Of a stretch of 64,000 nt of DNA, positions 1 through 11,345 are shown piece after piece. The notes beneath the pieces are model-generated. The model saw nothing but the letters and a program-made list of their open reading frames with translations, had not been told where the DNA came from and did no database searches. The position numbers and the translations under genes were made by a program. Position 1 is the stretch's first letter, and each line of letters starts with the position of its first letter. The stretch covers positions 153,504,645 to 153,568,644 of the forward strand of contig NC_037671.1 in the NCBI RefSeq assembly GCF_003255815.1, in the 5' to 3' direction. This DNA comes from Theropithecus gelada (lineage: Eukaryota; Chordata; Mammalia; Primates; Cercopithecidae).

Positions 1-198
1 TTTTCCTATAAAATTATCTCAGCATCTTTGTCAAAATAAATTCAGTGCAAATGTACAGACCTACTCTGTATTCTGTATTTTGTTCCTTTGATCCTTATCT
101 CATTCCTTATATTAATGACAGATTGTCTTGATTTCTGTAGCAATATACTAAGGCTTAAAATCAAGTAATGCATGTTCTTCAAATTCATTCTTCTTTTT
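1..198 (-). mobile_element. Old L1 (L1M-type) ORF2 fragment, antisense
   Basis: The sequence resembles the reverse complement of the L1 ORF2 C-terminal half (the stretch around 'ctgtattttgttcctttgatcc' followed by 'acagattgtcttgatttctgtag'). It is strongly diverged, hence an old L1M copy. The same element resumes at 689 after a younger L1 insertion. The left end is cut by the window edge. Confidence 0.75.
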
Positions 199-677
199 AT
201 TTAATTAAATTAATTAATTAACTAATTAATTAATTTTATTATACTTTAAGTTCTAGGGTACATGTGCACAACGTGCAGGTTTGTTACATATGTATACTTG
301 TGCCATGTTGGTGTGCTGCACCCATCAACTCGTCAGCACCCATCAACTCATCATTTACATCAGGTATAACTCCCAATGCCATCCCTCCCCTCTCCCCCCT
401 CCCCATAATAGGCCCCGGTGTGTGATGTTCCCCTTCCCAAATCCAAGTTATCTCATTGTTCAATTCCCACCTATGAGTGAGAACTTGTGATGTTTGGTTT
501 TCTGTTCTTACGATAGTTTGCTGAGAATGATGGTTTCCAGCTGCATCCATGTCCCTACAAAGGACACAAACTCATCCTTTTTTATGGCTGCATAGTATTC
601 CATGGTGTATATGTGCCATATTTTCTTAATCCAGTCTGTCACTGATGGACATTTGAGTTGATTCCAAGTCTTTGTCG
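199..677 (-). mobile_element. Young 5'-truncated L1 (L1PA-type) 3' end, antisense, with TSD
   Basis: Reading + to -, this is the reverse complement of the L1PA 3' UTR and ORF2 tail: 'tactttaagttctagggtac', then the C-rich block near 385-410, then 'tggctgcatagtattccatgg'. It interrupts the older antisense L1. TTCTTCTTTTT occurs on both sides (188-198 and 678-688) and is the target-site duplication. The A-tail, seen as T/A on this strand, has become a TTAA-rich tract. A short duplication, 'cacccatcaactc' twice near 318-346, looks like a local slip. Only about 480 bp remains, so the copy codes for nothing intact. Confidence 0.9.
200..240. repeat. (TTAA)n low-complexity tract at L1 tail
   Basis: A run of AATT/TTAA units lies exactly where the poly(A) tail of the L1 at 199-677 should be. 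It appears to be a tail that diversified into a tetranucleotide microsatellite. Confidence 0.8.
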
Positions 678-688
678 TTCTTCTTTTT

Positions 689-1656
689 TAAAAAAATTTT
701 CATTATTCTAGATTCTTTGTATTTCTATGTAATTTTAGGAACAGCTTAACTTTCACAAAAATCCTCCTTGTGTTTTATTGGGATTGTATGAAGAGATAGG
801 TCAATTATGGAGAATTGTCTTAACAGCATGAGACCTATGAATTCATGAAGATAGAATTTTCCTCCATTTCTTCAGGTGTTTTAACATTTTACCCAGAAAC
901 GTTTTGAAATATTTAAAATGTAAATTTTCCACATATTTTAAGAATGTATCCTTCAGTATTTCATGTCTTTGCTGCTTTTTAAAATTGTTACACTTTGAAT
1001 TTCAATTTCAAATTATTCATTGCTAGTAAACAGCAATAAAATTGATTTTTTACATTGATTTTATATCTTGTATGCTTGTTAAATTTTCTTATTATTTCTC
1101 AGAATCACTTTGTATATTTCTTACCATATTCCACATGAATGATCATGTCATCTGGGAACAAAGACAGCTATGTTTCCTCCTTATCCATGAGACTGCATTT
1201 TATTTATTTTTCTCACCTTATTGCATTGGCTAAAATTTTCAGTACAGTTTGAGTAGAAGAGCATATACCCTCATAGCTCCTGGTATTTAGTGAAAACATT
1301 CAATTTTTTCATCATTAAGTATTATGTCACTATAGGTTTTTCATAGATGCCCTGTTTGAGTAAATTTCCCTGAATTTCCATTTTGCTCAGAATTTTTAAT
1401 GTGGATGGATAATACATTTTGCTAACTGTTTTTCTGCATCTACTGGGATGTTCATATGACTTAACGTTTTATTTTGTCAATATGTTTCAGTATATGGCTT
1501 GATTTTCACGTGTTAAACCAACATTGAATTCCTGAGATAATAACTACATTTTTCACTTTTTCATTGTTGTATTACCTTTCTATATATTACTGGAATTGAT
1601 TTGTCTAGCATTGCCAATGTTATCTAAGTTTTTCATCTATTTTCCAGATGGATATT
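689..1656 (-). mobile_element. Old L1 (L1M-type) ORF2, antisense (continuation)
   Basis: Continues the element broken at 198. Recognisable antisense ORF2 landmarks are 'gtgttttattgggattgtatg' (690-790), 'gatcatgtcatctgggaacaaagacagct' (about 1140-1170, the region around the reverse-transcriptase active site) and 'gttaaaccaacattgaattcctgagata' (about 1514). Many indels and stops show it is long dead. Confidence 0.85.
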
Positions 1657-1766
1657 TCTTCCTTCCTTCCTTCCTTCCTTCTTTCCTTCCTTCCTTCCTT
1701 CCTTCCTTCCTTCCTTCCTTCCTTCCTTCCTTCCTTCCTTCCTTCCTCCCTCTCTCTCTCTCTCTG
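1657..1766. repeat. (TTCC)n microsatellite grading into (TC)n
   Basis: About 90 bp of TTCC/CCTT repeats with one CTTT interruption at 1681, then about 18 bp of TC. The whole tract is polypyrimidine on + and polypurine on -. It sits inside the antisense old L1 ORF2. Confidence 0.97.
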
Positions 1767-2140
1767 TCCTTTTAAATAATTTGGCTCTTTTTCATATCAG
1801 GGTAATGTTGGTTTCAAAAAATCATTTAGGCAGTGTATTTTCTAAAATTGTTTTCACTTATTGATATTTTCTTTTTCTCAAAGAGCTTGATAAAATTAAG
1901 TAGTAAACTCTTTGGTCCTAAATTTTTTTTTGTGGTAAAGTGCATTGAATATACATTACATTTCTTTAGTAAATTTACGGGTATTTATGTTTTCTATTTT
2001 TTCTTGAGTGAACTTTGATTGTTTATGTCTTAGAAGAAATTTTTCCTCTTTATAAAAATTGTCAAACTTGGTGTCAAATTTGCACATCAACTTGATCATT
2101 TATTCTTAAGTACAAGTACACTTATACTTGTTTCTACAGT
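1767..2140 (-). mobile_element. Old L1 (L1M-type) ORF2, antisense (end of fragment)
   Basis: After the microsatellite the L1 signal resumes with 'tcatatcagggtaatgttggtttca', matching the antisense L1 motif 'gtatcagggtaatgctggcc'. Similarity fades toward 2140. Confidence 0.7.
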
Positions 2141-2161
2141 TACTAAAGACAAAAAAACCAC

Positions 2162-2659
2162 ATGATTATATCAAAAGATGAACAAAACATTTTCAACAAA
2201 ATTCAACATCTATTTATGTTAAAGACTCTCAATATGCTAGGTATTGAAGGGGCATACCTCAAAATAGTAAGAGCCATATACAACAAAGCCACAGCAAACA
2301 TCGTAATGAATGGGCAAAAGCTGGAAGCATTCCTCATGAAAACTGGCACAAGACAAGGATGCCCTCTGTCACCACTCATATCATATAGTATTCTCTTCCT
2401 ATTTCGATGCCCTTTGTTTCTGGCCAGAGCAATTAGGCAAGAGAAAGAAATAAAGGACATCCAAATAGGAAGAGAAGAAGTCAAACTGTCCCTGTTTGCA
2501 GAAAACATAATCCTATATCTAGAAAACCCCATCAATTCAGCCCAAAAGCTTCTTAAGCTGATAAACAACTTCAGCAAAGTCTCAGGATACAAAATCAACA
2601 TGCAAAAATCACTAGCCCTCCTGTACACTAACAACAGTCAAACCAACAGCCATGAATAA
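2162..2659 (+). pseudogene. L1 ORF2 reverse-transcriptase fragment, inactive
   Basis: This 165-codon open stretch translates to the palm region of L1 ORF2p. The family motif TRQGCPLSP is seen at residues 62-71. The catalytic FADD box reads FAEN at residues 112-115, so both conserved aspartates are lost. Compared with the usual 'LLFNIVLEVLARAIRQEK' context, residues 73-87 contain extra sequence (about 18 nt, in frame), replacing the normal segment before LARAIRQEK. The ORF stops at 2659, whereas the parent protein runs about 1275 residues. It is a dead remnant, and no expression should be inferred. Confidence 0.9.
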
Positions 2660-3327
2660 ATGACTCAAATCAGGAATGAACTCTCATTCACAACTGCTAC
2701 AAAAAGAGTAAAATACCTAGAAATACAGGTAACTAGTGAGACAAAAGATCTCTACAAGGAGAACTATAAACCACTGCTCAAAGAAATCAGAGGTGACACA
2801 AAGAAATGGAAAAAGCTTTGATAGGAAGAATCAATACTGTTAAAATGGCCATACTTCCCAAAGCAATTTATAGATTCAATGCTATTCCTATTAAACTACC
2901 ATTGATATTCCTCCCAGATCTAGAAAATACTATTTTAGAATTTACATGAAACCAAAAACAACAAACAAAAAGAGCCCAAATAGCCAAGGCAATCCTAACC
3001 AAAAAGAACAAAGCTGCAGGCATGATACTACTCTACTTCAAACTATACTACAGAGCTACTGTAACCAAAACAGCATGGTACTGGTACAAAACAGACATAT
3101 AGACCAATGGAATAGAATGGAGAACCTAGAAATAAGACTGCACACCTACAACTGTCTGATCTTCAACAAACTTGGCAAAAACAAGCAACGAGGAAAGGAT
3201 TCCCTATTCAATAAATGGTGCTGAGATAACTGGGTAGCCATATGCAGAAGATTTTAAATTAACTCAATTAACTCATACAAACATTAACTCAAAATGGATT
3301 ACAGACTTAAATGTAAAATCTAAAACT

Positions 3328-3695
3328 GGCCAGCATGGTGGCTCATACCTGTAATCTCAGCACTTTGGAAGGCGGGGATGGGCAGATCACCTGAGGTAAG
3401 GAACTTGAGACCAGCCTGGCCAACATGGTGAAACCCCGTCTCTACTAAAAATACAAAAATGAGCCAGGCATGGTGGCACATGCCTGTAATCCCAGCTACC
3501 CACGGGGCTGAGGGAGGAGAATTGCTGGAACCCGGCATGAGCCAGGCGTGGTGGCACGTGCCCGTAATCCCAGCTACTTGGGAGGGCTGAGGCAGGAGAA
3601 TAGCTGGAACCTGGGAGTCAGAGGTTACAGTGAGTTGAAGTGGCGCCATTGCACTCCAGCCTGGGCTATAAAACAAGACTCTGTCTCAAAGAAAA
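3328..3695 (+). mobile_element. Alu (sense) with internal 78-bp tandem duplication
   Basis: An Alu in sense orientation, from 'ggccagcatggtggctcata' to 'actccagcctgggctata' plus a short A tail. A 13-bp target-site duplication, AAAATCTAAAACT, flanks it (3315-3327 and 3696-3708), placing it as an insertion into the sense L1. A right-arm segment is present twice: 3461-3538 and 3539-3616, each beginning GAGCCAGGC and covering 'tggtggcac...taatcccagctac...ctggaacc'. The element is therefore about 370 bp rather than about 300. Confidence 0.95.
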
Positions 3696-4842
3696 AAAAT
3701 CTAAAACTATGAAAACCCTAGATGACAACCTAGGCAATACCATTCAGGACATAGGCATGGGCAAAGATTTAATGACAAAGACGCCAAAAGGAATTGCAAC
3801 AGAAGGAAAAATTGACAAACTAGCATCTAGTTAAACTAAAGAGCTTCTGCACAGCAAGATAAACTATCAACAGAGTAAATAGATTACCTACAGAAAGGGA
3901 GAACATTTTTGCAAACTATACATCTGACAAAGGTCTAATATCCAGCATCTATAACGAACTTAAACAAATTTACAATACAAAACCAAACAACCCCATTAAA
4001 AAGTGGGCAGAGAATATGAACATACACTTTTCAAAAGAAGACATACATGCGGCCAACAATTATAATTTTAAAAAGCTCGACATCACTGATCATTAGAGAA
4101 ATGCCAATCAAAACCACAATGAGATAACATGTTACACCAGTCACAATGGCTATTACTGAAAAGTCAAAACAAGAACACACAGATGCTGGCAAGGTTATGG
4201 ACAAAAAGGGATGCTTATACACTGTTGATGGGACTGTAAATTAGTTCAACCATTGTGGAAGACAGCGTGGTGATTCCTCGAAGACCTAAAGAAAGAATTA
4301 CCATTCGACCTAGCAATCTCATTACTGGGTATGTACTCAAAGGAATATAAATCATTATATTATAAAGACACACACATGCATGTTCATTGCAGCACTATTC
4401 ACAATGGCAAAGACATGGAATCAACCTACATGCCCATCAGTGATAGATTGGACAAAGAAAATGGTACATAAACACCATGGAATGCAATGCAGCTGTAAAA
4501 AAGAACGAAATCATGTCCTTTGCAGGGACATGGATGGAGCTGGAGGCCATTATTCTTAGCAAACTAACACAGGAGCAGAAAACCAAATACCACATGTTCT
4601 CACTTATAAGTAGGAGCTAAATGATGAGAACACATGAACACACAGAGGGGAACAACACACACTGGGGCCTATGAGAAGGTGGAGGGTGGGAGGAGGGAGA
4701 GGATTTGGAAAAATAACTAATAGTTAATAGGCTTAATACCTGAGTGATGAAATAACCTGTATAACATACCCCCATGAGACATGTTTACCTAGGTAACCAA
4801 TCTGTACATGTACCTGTGAATTTAAAAAGTTAAAAAAAAAAT

Positions 4843-6165
4843 CTTATATCATGAAAGGGCTTCCCAATTTATGATATTTCTATTGATTATATGTTTGTTA
4901 TATTACTCTACAGCTTTACTTTTTAAATGTAGTCAAGTATTTTAAATTCTCTTATTGCTTTAATCTGACAGAATTATATTATGCCTCTACTAAAAAAATA
5001 AATGTTTTTTAATAGCTACAAGCTACAGTTGATATTACATTTATAGAAACATAGATTGAAAAGTCATGTAAAAGGAAGAAGCATATATGAAAGAAAATAA
5101 GTTTTTCGTTTGACTTAAGGATTTGTTTAACTTTGCTCTTTTATTAATTTATTAAATCTACAAACATTGGGCTTAGCCCCAGCAATATAACACATTACTA
5201 TGTACTGAGGATATAAAGTTATGTAAGACCTCTTTAATGTCCATGAAGTCTCATGTTCAAAAAGGTAAAAACTAATTTGATACCATGTTAAAAGTGATAA
5301 TTTAGATATGTAGTATATATACTCAATGAATAACTATACAATCAGTATATTTTATAATATTAATAGTAATAACCATGATAATATTATGATTATGTCAGCC
5401 TGTATTTCCCAGCTTTAAGAATAGTACTTTATTATATTTGCATAGAACCCCAGGTTAGTTCTAGTACCTGTATTGATCACAGTATATTTTTAGTGTTTTG
5501 AACTCCTACAGCTTGGGGCACTGGAGTTTTCATGACTAGAAATGTGAGTCTTTTCCAAAAGGTTCTGCACTCAGGAGTTATAAACTTGTGGGATCCCAGA
5601 AAGAAAGTTAAGAAGATTGTGAATATGGCAGGATGACTTCAGCTGACAGATTGGTTTCTAAGCCTAACTGAAACATCCTTGAATACCACCAGGAGGAAAA
5701 ATAACCCTGATGCATAAATGCTGGGAAGCTTATTTCCTACTGAGGCATATAGGAGAGAGGTTGGTGGCCCATATTTAAGTATATGTCCATTTTTAAAACC
5801 ACAGACTAGTAAGGTTTTGGAATACTGGATATAATTAAAATAAATTCCTATCAATTGAGATAACATCATCATATCCTAAAATGTTTGTTCCATTCTGAGG
5901 AAGCTTAACTAATACAATTATATAAGACACTTTTTTCTATAAGAAATGAGCACAGACAGCAGTATTGAGAGTTTTTCTCCTACTGAATTAATGTGGGGAT
6001 AGAAAAGACTAAGAGTTATGTTATTTTTATTTTTTGCTATTTCAAGCGAAAAAGGATTGTGATCAAAGAAGAAAACAACGAGCTAAGAAGAATGTGTTAG
6101 AAATTATCTCATAGAAATAGCTGAATTAATTTGTATAATTTAACAAATTATTTATAATTACTATT
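4843..6165. other. Low-repeat A/T-rich sequence
   Basis: I recognise no gene here. A weak L2/MIR-like patch lies near 5150-5270 ('attactatgtactgaggatata...'). The open frame on the minus strand at 5639-5872 has no recognisable product. Confidence 0.5.
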
Positions 6166-6335
6166 ACTATTCTTTTTATTCAACTTTTTATTTTGAAAAA
6201 AATCATAGGGTTACTAACAGTTGCAAAAATAATACAGAGAGGGTCTGTATATGCATCACCCAGTTTCTGCCAACAATGGCATCTTATGCAGTGTTATCTA
6301 GGTCAGGATATTTATACGGGCAAATTTCAATTAAA
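6166..6335 (-). mobile_element. L1M 3'-UTR fragment, antisense
   Basis: 'tttttattttgaaaaaaatc' followed by 'agttgcaaaaataatacagagagg' and 'catcacccagtttctgcc' matches the reverse complement of an old L1M 3' UTR. Confidence 0.65.
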
Positions 6336-6987
6336 CTAGACCAGTTCCTCAAATGCCACAAACTACCTAAACTCACCCAAGATGAAATAGATAACTTGAA
6401 TGTTACTGCAACTATTAGAGAAATTGAATTTGTCATATAAAACTTCTGAAAAGTGAATTTCATTGGAGAATTTTACCAAGTACTTACAGAAGAATTGATA
6501 TCAACTCTATATAATCTCTCTCAGAAAATAGAAGAGGGTATGCTCCTGACATATTTTTGAGGCCAACATTATCTTGATACAAAAACTAGATGAAGACTGT
6601 ACACAAAAATCTAACTACAAACCAGTATTTTGCAGGAACATAGATGCAAAAATCTTCCAGAAAATATTACATTAAATTCAGTAATACATAAAAAATTATG
6701 TATAATGACCAAGCAAATTTTTCTCCGCATGTGTGAGGTTAGTTTAACACTAAAATAATCTATCAATGTAGCCACCATTTTAAGAGACTAGAGAGGAAAA
6801 AATCACATGGTTACCTCAATTAATGCAGGAGAAGTATTTGACAGAATGCGGAATTTATTCCTGATAAAAACTTTCAGTTAATTGGGAATAGAAGAAAACT
6901 TCCTCAACCTGTTATAAAACATCTATGAAAAACCTCCATGTAGCATCATCTTCAACACTGAATACACTGGAAATAAGGCAAGAATGT
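6336..6987 (+). mobile_element. Old L1M ORF2, sense (left part)
   Basis: Diverged L1 ORF2, with 'actagaccagttcctcaaatgcca', 'gaggccaacattatcttgatacaaaa' and 'ggttacctcaattaatgcaggagaag' as landmarks. It is split at 6988 by an LTR and resumes at 7412. Confidence 0.8.
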
Positions 6988-7406
6988 TGCTCAGGTTTGA
7001 ATATTTGTCCCCTCCAAAACTCATGTTGAAATTTAATCTCCAGTGTGGTATCACTGAGAAGTAGGGCCTTTTTAAGAGGTAATTGGGTCACAAGGGCTTT
7101 GCCTTCAGGAACATATTAACCCATTTGTGGATTAATGGATTAACAGGTTATCCAGGCATTTGGACTGGTAGCTTTATGAGAAAAAGAAGAGAGACCTGAG
7201 CTAGTACACTCAGCCCCCTCACCATACGATGCACTGTGCCACTTTGGGACTCTGTAGAGAGTCTCTGCCAGCAAAAGTGCCCTCACCAGATGTGGCCCCT
7301 TGACCTTGGATTTCTCAGTCTTCATAACTAAGAAATAAGCTCCTTTTAAAAATAAATTACCCAGTTTTGGATATTCTGTTGTAAGCAACAGAAACAGACT
7401 AAGACA
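6988..7406 (+). mobile_element. Solo MaLR-type LTR (MST/MLT-like), sense
   Basis: A 419-bp element starting TGCTCAGGTTTGAATATTTG and ending AACAGACTAAGACA, that is TG...CA. It has the usual internal landmarks ('ctcatgttgaaatttaatc', 'gggcctttttaagaggtaatt', 'aaattacccagttttgg'). It is flanked by a near-match 5-bp duplication (AATGT at 6983-6987, GATGT at 7407-7411) and interrupts the sense L1M ORF2. The subfamily name is uncertain. As a single LTR, no viral coding sequence remains. Confidence 0.85.
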
Positions 7407-7411
7407 GATGT

Positions 7412-8945
7412 CCACTCTCGCCATCCTTATTTCACAGAGTATTGGAAGACCTTGACAGTGCAAAAGGCAAGAAAATAAAAGTATGTAGTTTGGAAAGAAA
7501 AGTAAAACTGTCTTTACTTTGAGATTACATGATATTCTATATATAAAACCATAAAAAATCTAAAACACATTAGAACTACTAAGTAGGCTCGGTAAGGTCA
7601 AGGGTACAGTCAGCACACAAATTATTTGTATTACTTTATTCTAACAGTAAACTTTTGGAAAACATAATTTAAAACACAATACCATTTATAATTACTCTGA
7701 AAACACATGAACTACTTAGGCATAAATTTAACAAAACATGAACAGAATCTGTAGCTAAAAACTACAAAATCATGATGAAAAAAGGAGCTAGATAAATAGA
7801 GACACAAACCATGTTCCTGGATTGGAAAGCTCAACATAATAAAGAGGTTAATTCTCCCCAAACCAATTTGTGGATTAAACACATTTCTTGTCAAATTCCC
7901 AAGAAGATGGAGGAAGGATTGTATGAGTGTAATTTCAAGTGATTTATGCACATTTGAACGTCAGTTGACAAAACAAAAAAACAAGCGTACGCAAAACCGT
8001 TTATAGGAATTTGATTAAAATTAGTCATGTATATAAAACACGAAGCTACAAACATTTAAAGAGAATATTGGAGAAAGTCTTCATGACTTAGCATTAGGCA
8101 AAGACTTGCTAGACATAACATCAAAAGCATGATCCATAAGAGAAAAAGTAGATAAATTGAACCTCATAAAAAATTTAAAATATTTGCTCCATAAAGACTC
8201 TGGTAAATGTCTATTAGGTGAAGTTAGTTGATAAAATAAAAGCCACTGACTGGGAGAAAATATTTGGAAATCACATATATGACAAAAACTTGAATCCAGA
8301 AAATAAACTTTCAACTTTACAGCCAAAAAAAGGAACCCAGTTAGAAAATATTAAAAAATCTTGAGCACTTCACTAAAACAGTTATTTAAGTAGTAAATAA
8401 ACACGTGAAAGATGTTCAACATCACTAGCCACTAGAGAAGTGCAAATTAAAAGCTACAATGATATGCCACTACGCACCTATTAGAATGGTTAAAATGAAA
8501 AAAAAAAAACAAAAACAAATAATACCAGTGCTATACAGAATAGTGAAATCTGCTGGTGTAAAGGTAAAGTGGTATAGCTACTGTGGAAATCAGTCTAGTT
8601 TTTCTTAAAAAGTTAACCATACACTTACCACACAACTCAGCCATTACAACCCTGGTTGTTTATCCTAGAAAAATAAAAATTTATGTTACACAAAAACCTG
8701 AATAGAAATTTTTATAATAGTTTTATTTTTTATAGCTACAAACTTGAAACTACCCAGAAGTCTTTCATATATATGGGTAAACAAACAGTGTTATATCTAT
8801 GCAATGCAATACTGCTGTACAATAAAAATCGATTAACTATTGATACACACAGCAACTTGCATGGATTTCAGGGTCATAATGTTGAGGAAAAAAGCCAGCC
8901 TCAAAAGGTTATGTGCCATATGACTTCCATGCATTTAAATTCATC
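7412..8945 (+). mobile_element. Old L1M ORF2 and tail, sense (right part)
   Basis: The ORF2 signal resumes immediately after the LTR with 'tccactctcgccatccttat' (normally 'tgctctcaccactcctatt'). Further landmarks are 'ttcctggattggaaagctcaa', 'agagaagtgcaaattaaaagc' and 'ctattagaatggttaaaatg'. No poly(A) is reached before the sequence switches to antisense L1 at about 8946. Confidence 0.8.
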
Positions 8946-9440
8946 AATATTTATTTGTCATCCGGATTATGGTCTATCTTGGTAAATGTTCTGTGCATTT
9001 TTGAAACAAATTTGTATTCTTTTTTGAATGATAATGTTCAGTATAATTTTAGAGTGTTGCATAAATTTCAATCAGCTGAAGCTGGTTGATAGTGTTACTC
9101 AATTCTTCTAAAGTCAAACTGAGTTTTTAATCCATTCAATGTATCATTTATTGAGAGGGGTATTGAAATCTGCCTGTGTAAATGTGTATATGTCTATTTC
9201 TCTTGCAATTCTATTCTTTTTGCTTCGTGTATTTTGAAACTCTACTTAGTAGTGTGATGTCCTTTTGATATATTTACTCTTTTATCATTTATGAACTGAC
9301 TTCCTTTAACCCAAGTCATATTCTTTCCTTCAAAGTCCATTTTATCTAATATTCACACAGCAATTCTATCTTTCTTTTGATTTTTTCTATCCTTTATATT
9401 TAATGTTTGTGTATTATGTTTAAAAATGGTTTTATTACTT
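8946..9440 (-). mobile_element. Old L1ME-type element, antisense ORF2 portion
   Basis: Antisense ORF2 endonuclease-side sequence: 'tggtctatcttggtaaatgttc', 'ggtattgaaatctgcctgtg' and 'aagtccattttatctaatatt'. Together with 9776-10105, 10400-11345 and 11607-12560 this appears to be one antisense element that reaches the 5' UTR. Confidence 0.75.
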
Positions 9441-9447
9441 GTTAAAG

Positions 9448-9775
9448 AAGAGAGTAAACTCATGGTTACCAGGGGCTGGTGGGGTGGATTGGGGGATTGG
9501 GGAGATGTTGGTCAAGGGATACAAAATTTCAGTAAGATAAAAATCAGTTCAAGATACAACATGGTGACTACAATTAGTAACAATGTATTCTGTGCTGGAA
9601 AGTCACTAAGAGAGTAGATTTTGAGTATTCTCAGAACAAAAAAAATGATAACCATGTGAGGTAATGCATATGTTCATTCGCTTGATTCAGTCATTCCCCA
9701 ATGTATACATATTTCAAGACATCATATTGTACACCATAAATATATGCATTCTTTTTTGTCAATTAAAAAATAACA
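9448..9775 (+). mobile_element. 5'-truncated L1M 3' end, sense, nested
   Basis: 'aaactcatggttaccaggggctggtgggg', 'aacaatgtattctgtgctgg' and 'tgtacaccataaatatatgc', followed by an A-rich tail, match the L1MB/L1ME 3' UTR in sense orientation. It interrupts the surrounding antisense L1. No clear duplication was found. Confidence 0.8.
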
Positions 9776-10105
9776 AGAAAAATGAATTTCTTATAGGCAG
9801 CATATAGTAAAGTCTTGCTTTTTATTCCATCTGATTATCTGTACTTTACTTTTCCATTGTAAAGTCATTTATATTTAATGTAATTATTAATATGGTTAGG
9901 TTTGAATCTACAAACTTGTTATTTGTATTTTATTTTTCCCTTCTGATTGCTCTCCCCTTTTCCCTTTATTCTGCTTTATCTTTGATTCAGTGATTATTTT
10001 ATGTCATTGCTTTTGTTGACTTATTAGCTAGAATGATTTGTTTTATTATTCTAGTGGTTTAATTGGAGTTTAAGTCTGACGTTAGAATTTTTTTTTTTTT
10101 CTGTG
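9776..10105 (-). mobile_element. Old L1ME-type element, antisense (continuation)
   Basis: 'ttcttataggcagcatatagtaaagtcttg' is the antisense L1 ORF2 N-terminal landmark ('ttgtaggcagcatatagttgggtcttg'). It is followed by ORF1/ORF2-boundary-like sequence and a T-run. Confidence 0.75.
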
Positions 10106-10239
10106 AAGGAAGTTATTAAACATCTTAGGCTTTAAAAGTCATATGCAGTCTCTGTGGTATACTCCTCTTTCCCCCCTCCTTCTATTCTTCCTCTTCCCCC
10201 TCCTCTTATTCTTCTGTTTCTTCTTGTTCTTCATCTAAT

Positions 10240-10350
10240 AAGCCATTAATAATGAAAAACAGTGTTCTTAGCTCATGAACCACGCAAAACAACAACAAAA
10301 ACCAACAACAATTAAAAGAATAGACCATAGGCCATAGTTTACTGACCCTC
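10240..10350 (-). mobile_element. Possible hAT-type DNA transposon fragment
   Basis: 'aatagaccataggccatagtttactgaccctc' resembles one end of a widespread primate hAT/Charlie-like repeat ('ggccatagtttgccgacccctg'). The match is short. An opposite-orientation relative seems to lie at 33845-33958. Confidence 0.4.
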
Positions 10351-10399
10351 AATTTAGAGTCAGATCTTTTAACTTATCACAGTCTATTTTCAAATGCTA

Positions 10400-11345
10400 T
10401 TGTACCACTGTATATATAGTACAGGAATCTTACTTTATATTGTATTTTTTTCTACCTCAGTCCTTTATGCTATCGTTATGTATTTTATTTCTACAAATAT
10501 TATCACCCCCATGCTACATTATTGTTGTCTGCTTTAACAATACTATGTGGCTGAATAATAAGAAAAAGTATATTTATCCACATAGCTTCCGTTTTCAGTG
10601 TTCTTTGTTCTTTTGTGTTGATTCGGATATTTATCCAGTGCCATTTTTCTTCTGCTTGAATTTCATTAGCAATTCTTATAGTGTGAATTCTGGTGATACT
10701 TTTTTTAACTTTTTTATGTCTGGAAAAGCTTGTATTTGCCTTTACTTTTGAAATATCTTCTTTTCCTGTGTAAAATTTACATTGAGTTTTTATTTCAGTG
10801 TTTTAAACACATTGCTCTATTATCTTTTAGACTACAGTGTTTTCAATGAGAAATGTGCTGTCTTCCTTATCTTTGTTGCTTTTTATATAACAAAGTGTTT
10901 TTTCTATGTATACTTTTAAGATTGTTTCTTTATCACTGGTTTTGAGCAATTAGAATATGATGTGTATTGGTGTAGATTTCCTTATGATTCTCCTACTTTA
11001 GATTTTCTTGAGTTTGGTGTGCCTTTGAGTTTATAATTTTAATCACATATGTGGAAAAATTAGCCTTTATTTATTCAATTAATTTTCTGTCTCATCATAA
11101 TCTTCTCTTTTTTTGAGTCCTCCAGTTACTCATATGTCAGACCACTTGTAATTATTTAACAGCTCACAACTCACTAATTCTCTGTTCAGTTTAATTCTTT
11201 TTATACATCATGGGTTTTTTTTGTTTGTTTGTTTCTATTGCTATGTCTTAGAGTTTGCTAATATTTTACAATATCTCATCTTCAGTTAAACCTATCCAGT
11301 GTATTTTTCATCTCATATATTTTAGTTTTATCTCTAGAAGCTCAG
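10400..11345 (-). mobile_element. Old L1ME-type 5' region, antisense
   Basis: From about 10810 the order of landmarks matches the antisense L1ME 5' region: 'cagtgttttcaatgagaaatgtgctgtc', 'tctttatcactggttttgagcaatta', 'gtttctattgctatgtcttagagtttg' and 'cagtgtatttttcatctcatatattttag'. The segment before 10760 is less certain. Confidence 0.7.

Larger units (their letters stand above)
2158..4842 (+). mobile_element. 5'-truncated primate L1 (L1PB/L1MA-like), sense
   Basis: Starts within the ORF2 reverse-transcriptase region ('catgattatatcaaaagatg') and continues through the ORF2 C-terminus and 3' UTR. It ends in the L1PB/L1MA-like 3' end 'gtaaccaatctgtacatgta' and a short A run near 4831. It is interrupted by an Alu at 3328-3695. 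Frameshifts and stops occur throughout. I could not identify a clear target-site duplication. Confidence 0.92.

Noticed and set aside
284..550. Open frames on both strands over 281-550
   Set aside because: They lie wholly in an antisense L1 3' UTR/tail and do not correspond to L1 ORF products. They are chance frames in a noncoding repeat.
3320..3676. 118-codon minus-strand frame at 3320-3676
   Set aside because: It is an antisense Alu read-through, lengthened by the internal duplication. The peptide pattern is the usual Alu translation, not a gene.
10440..10751. 103-codon Phe-rich + frame
   Set aside because: T-rich antisense old L1 territory. The composition bias explains the frame.
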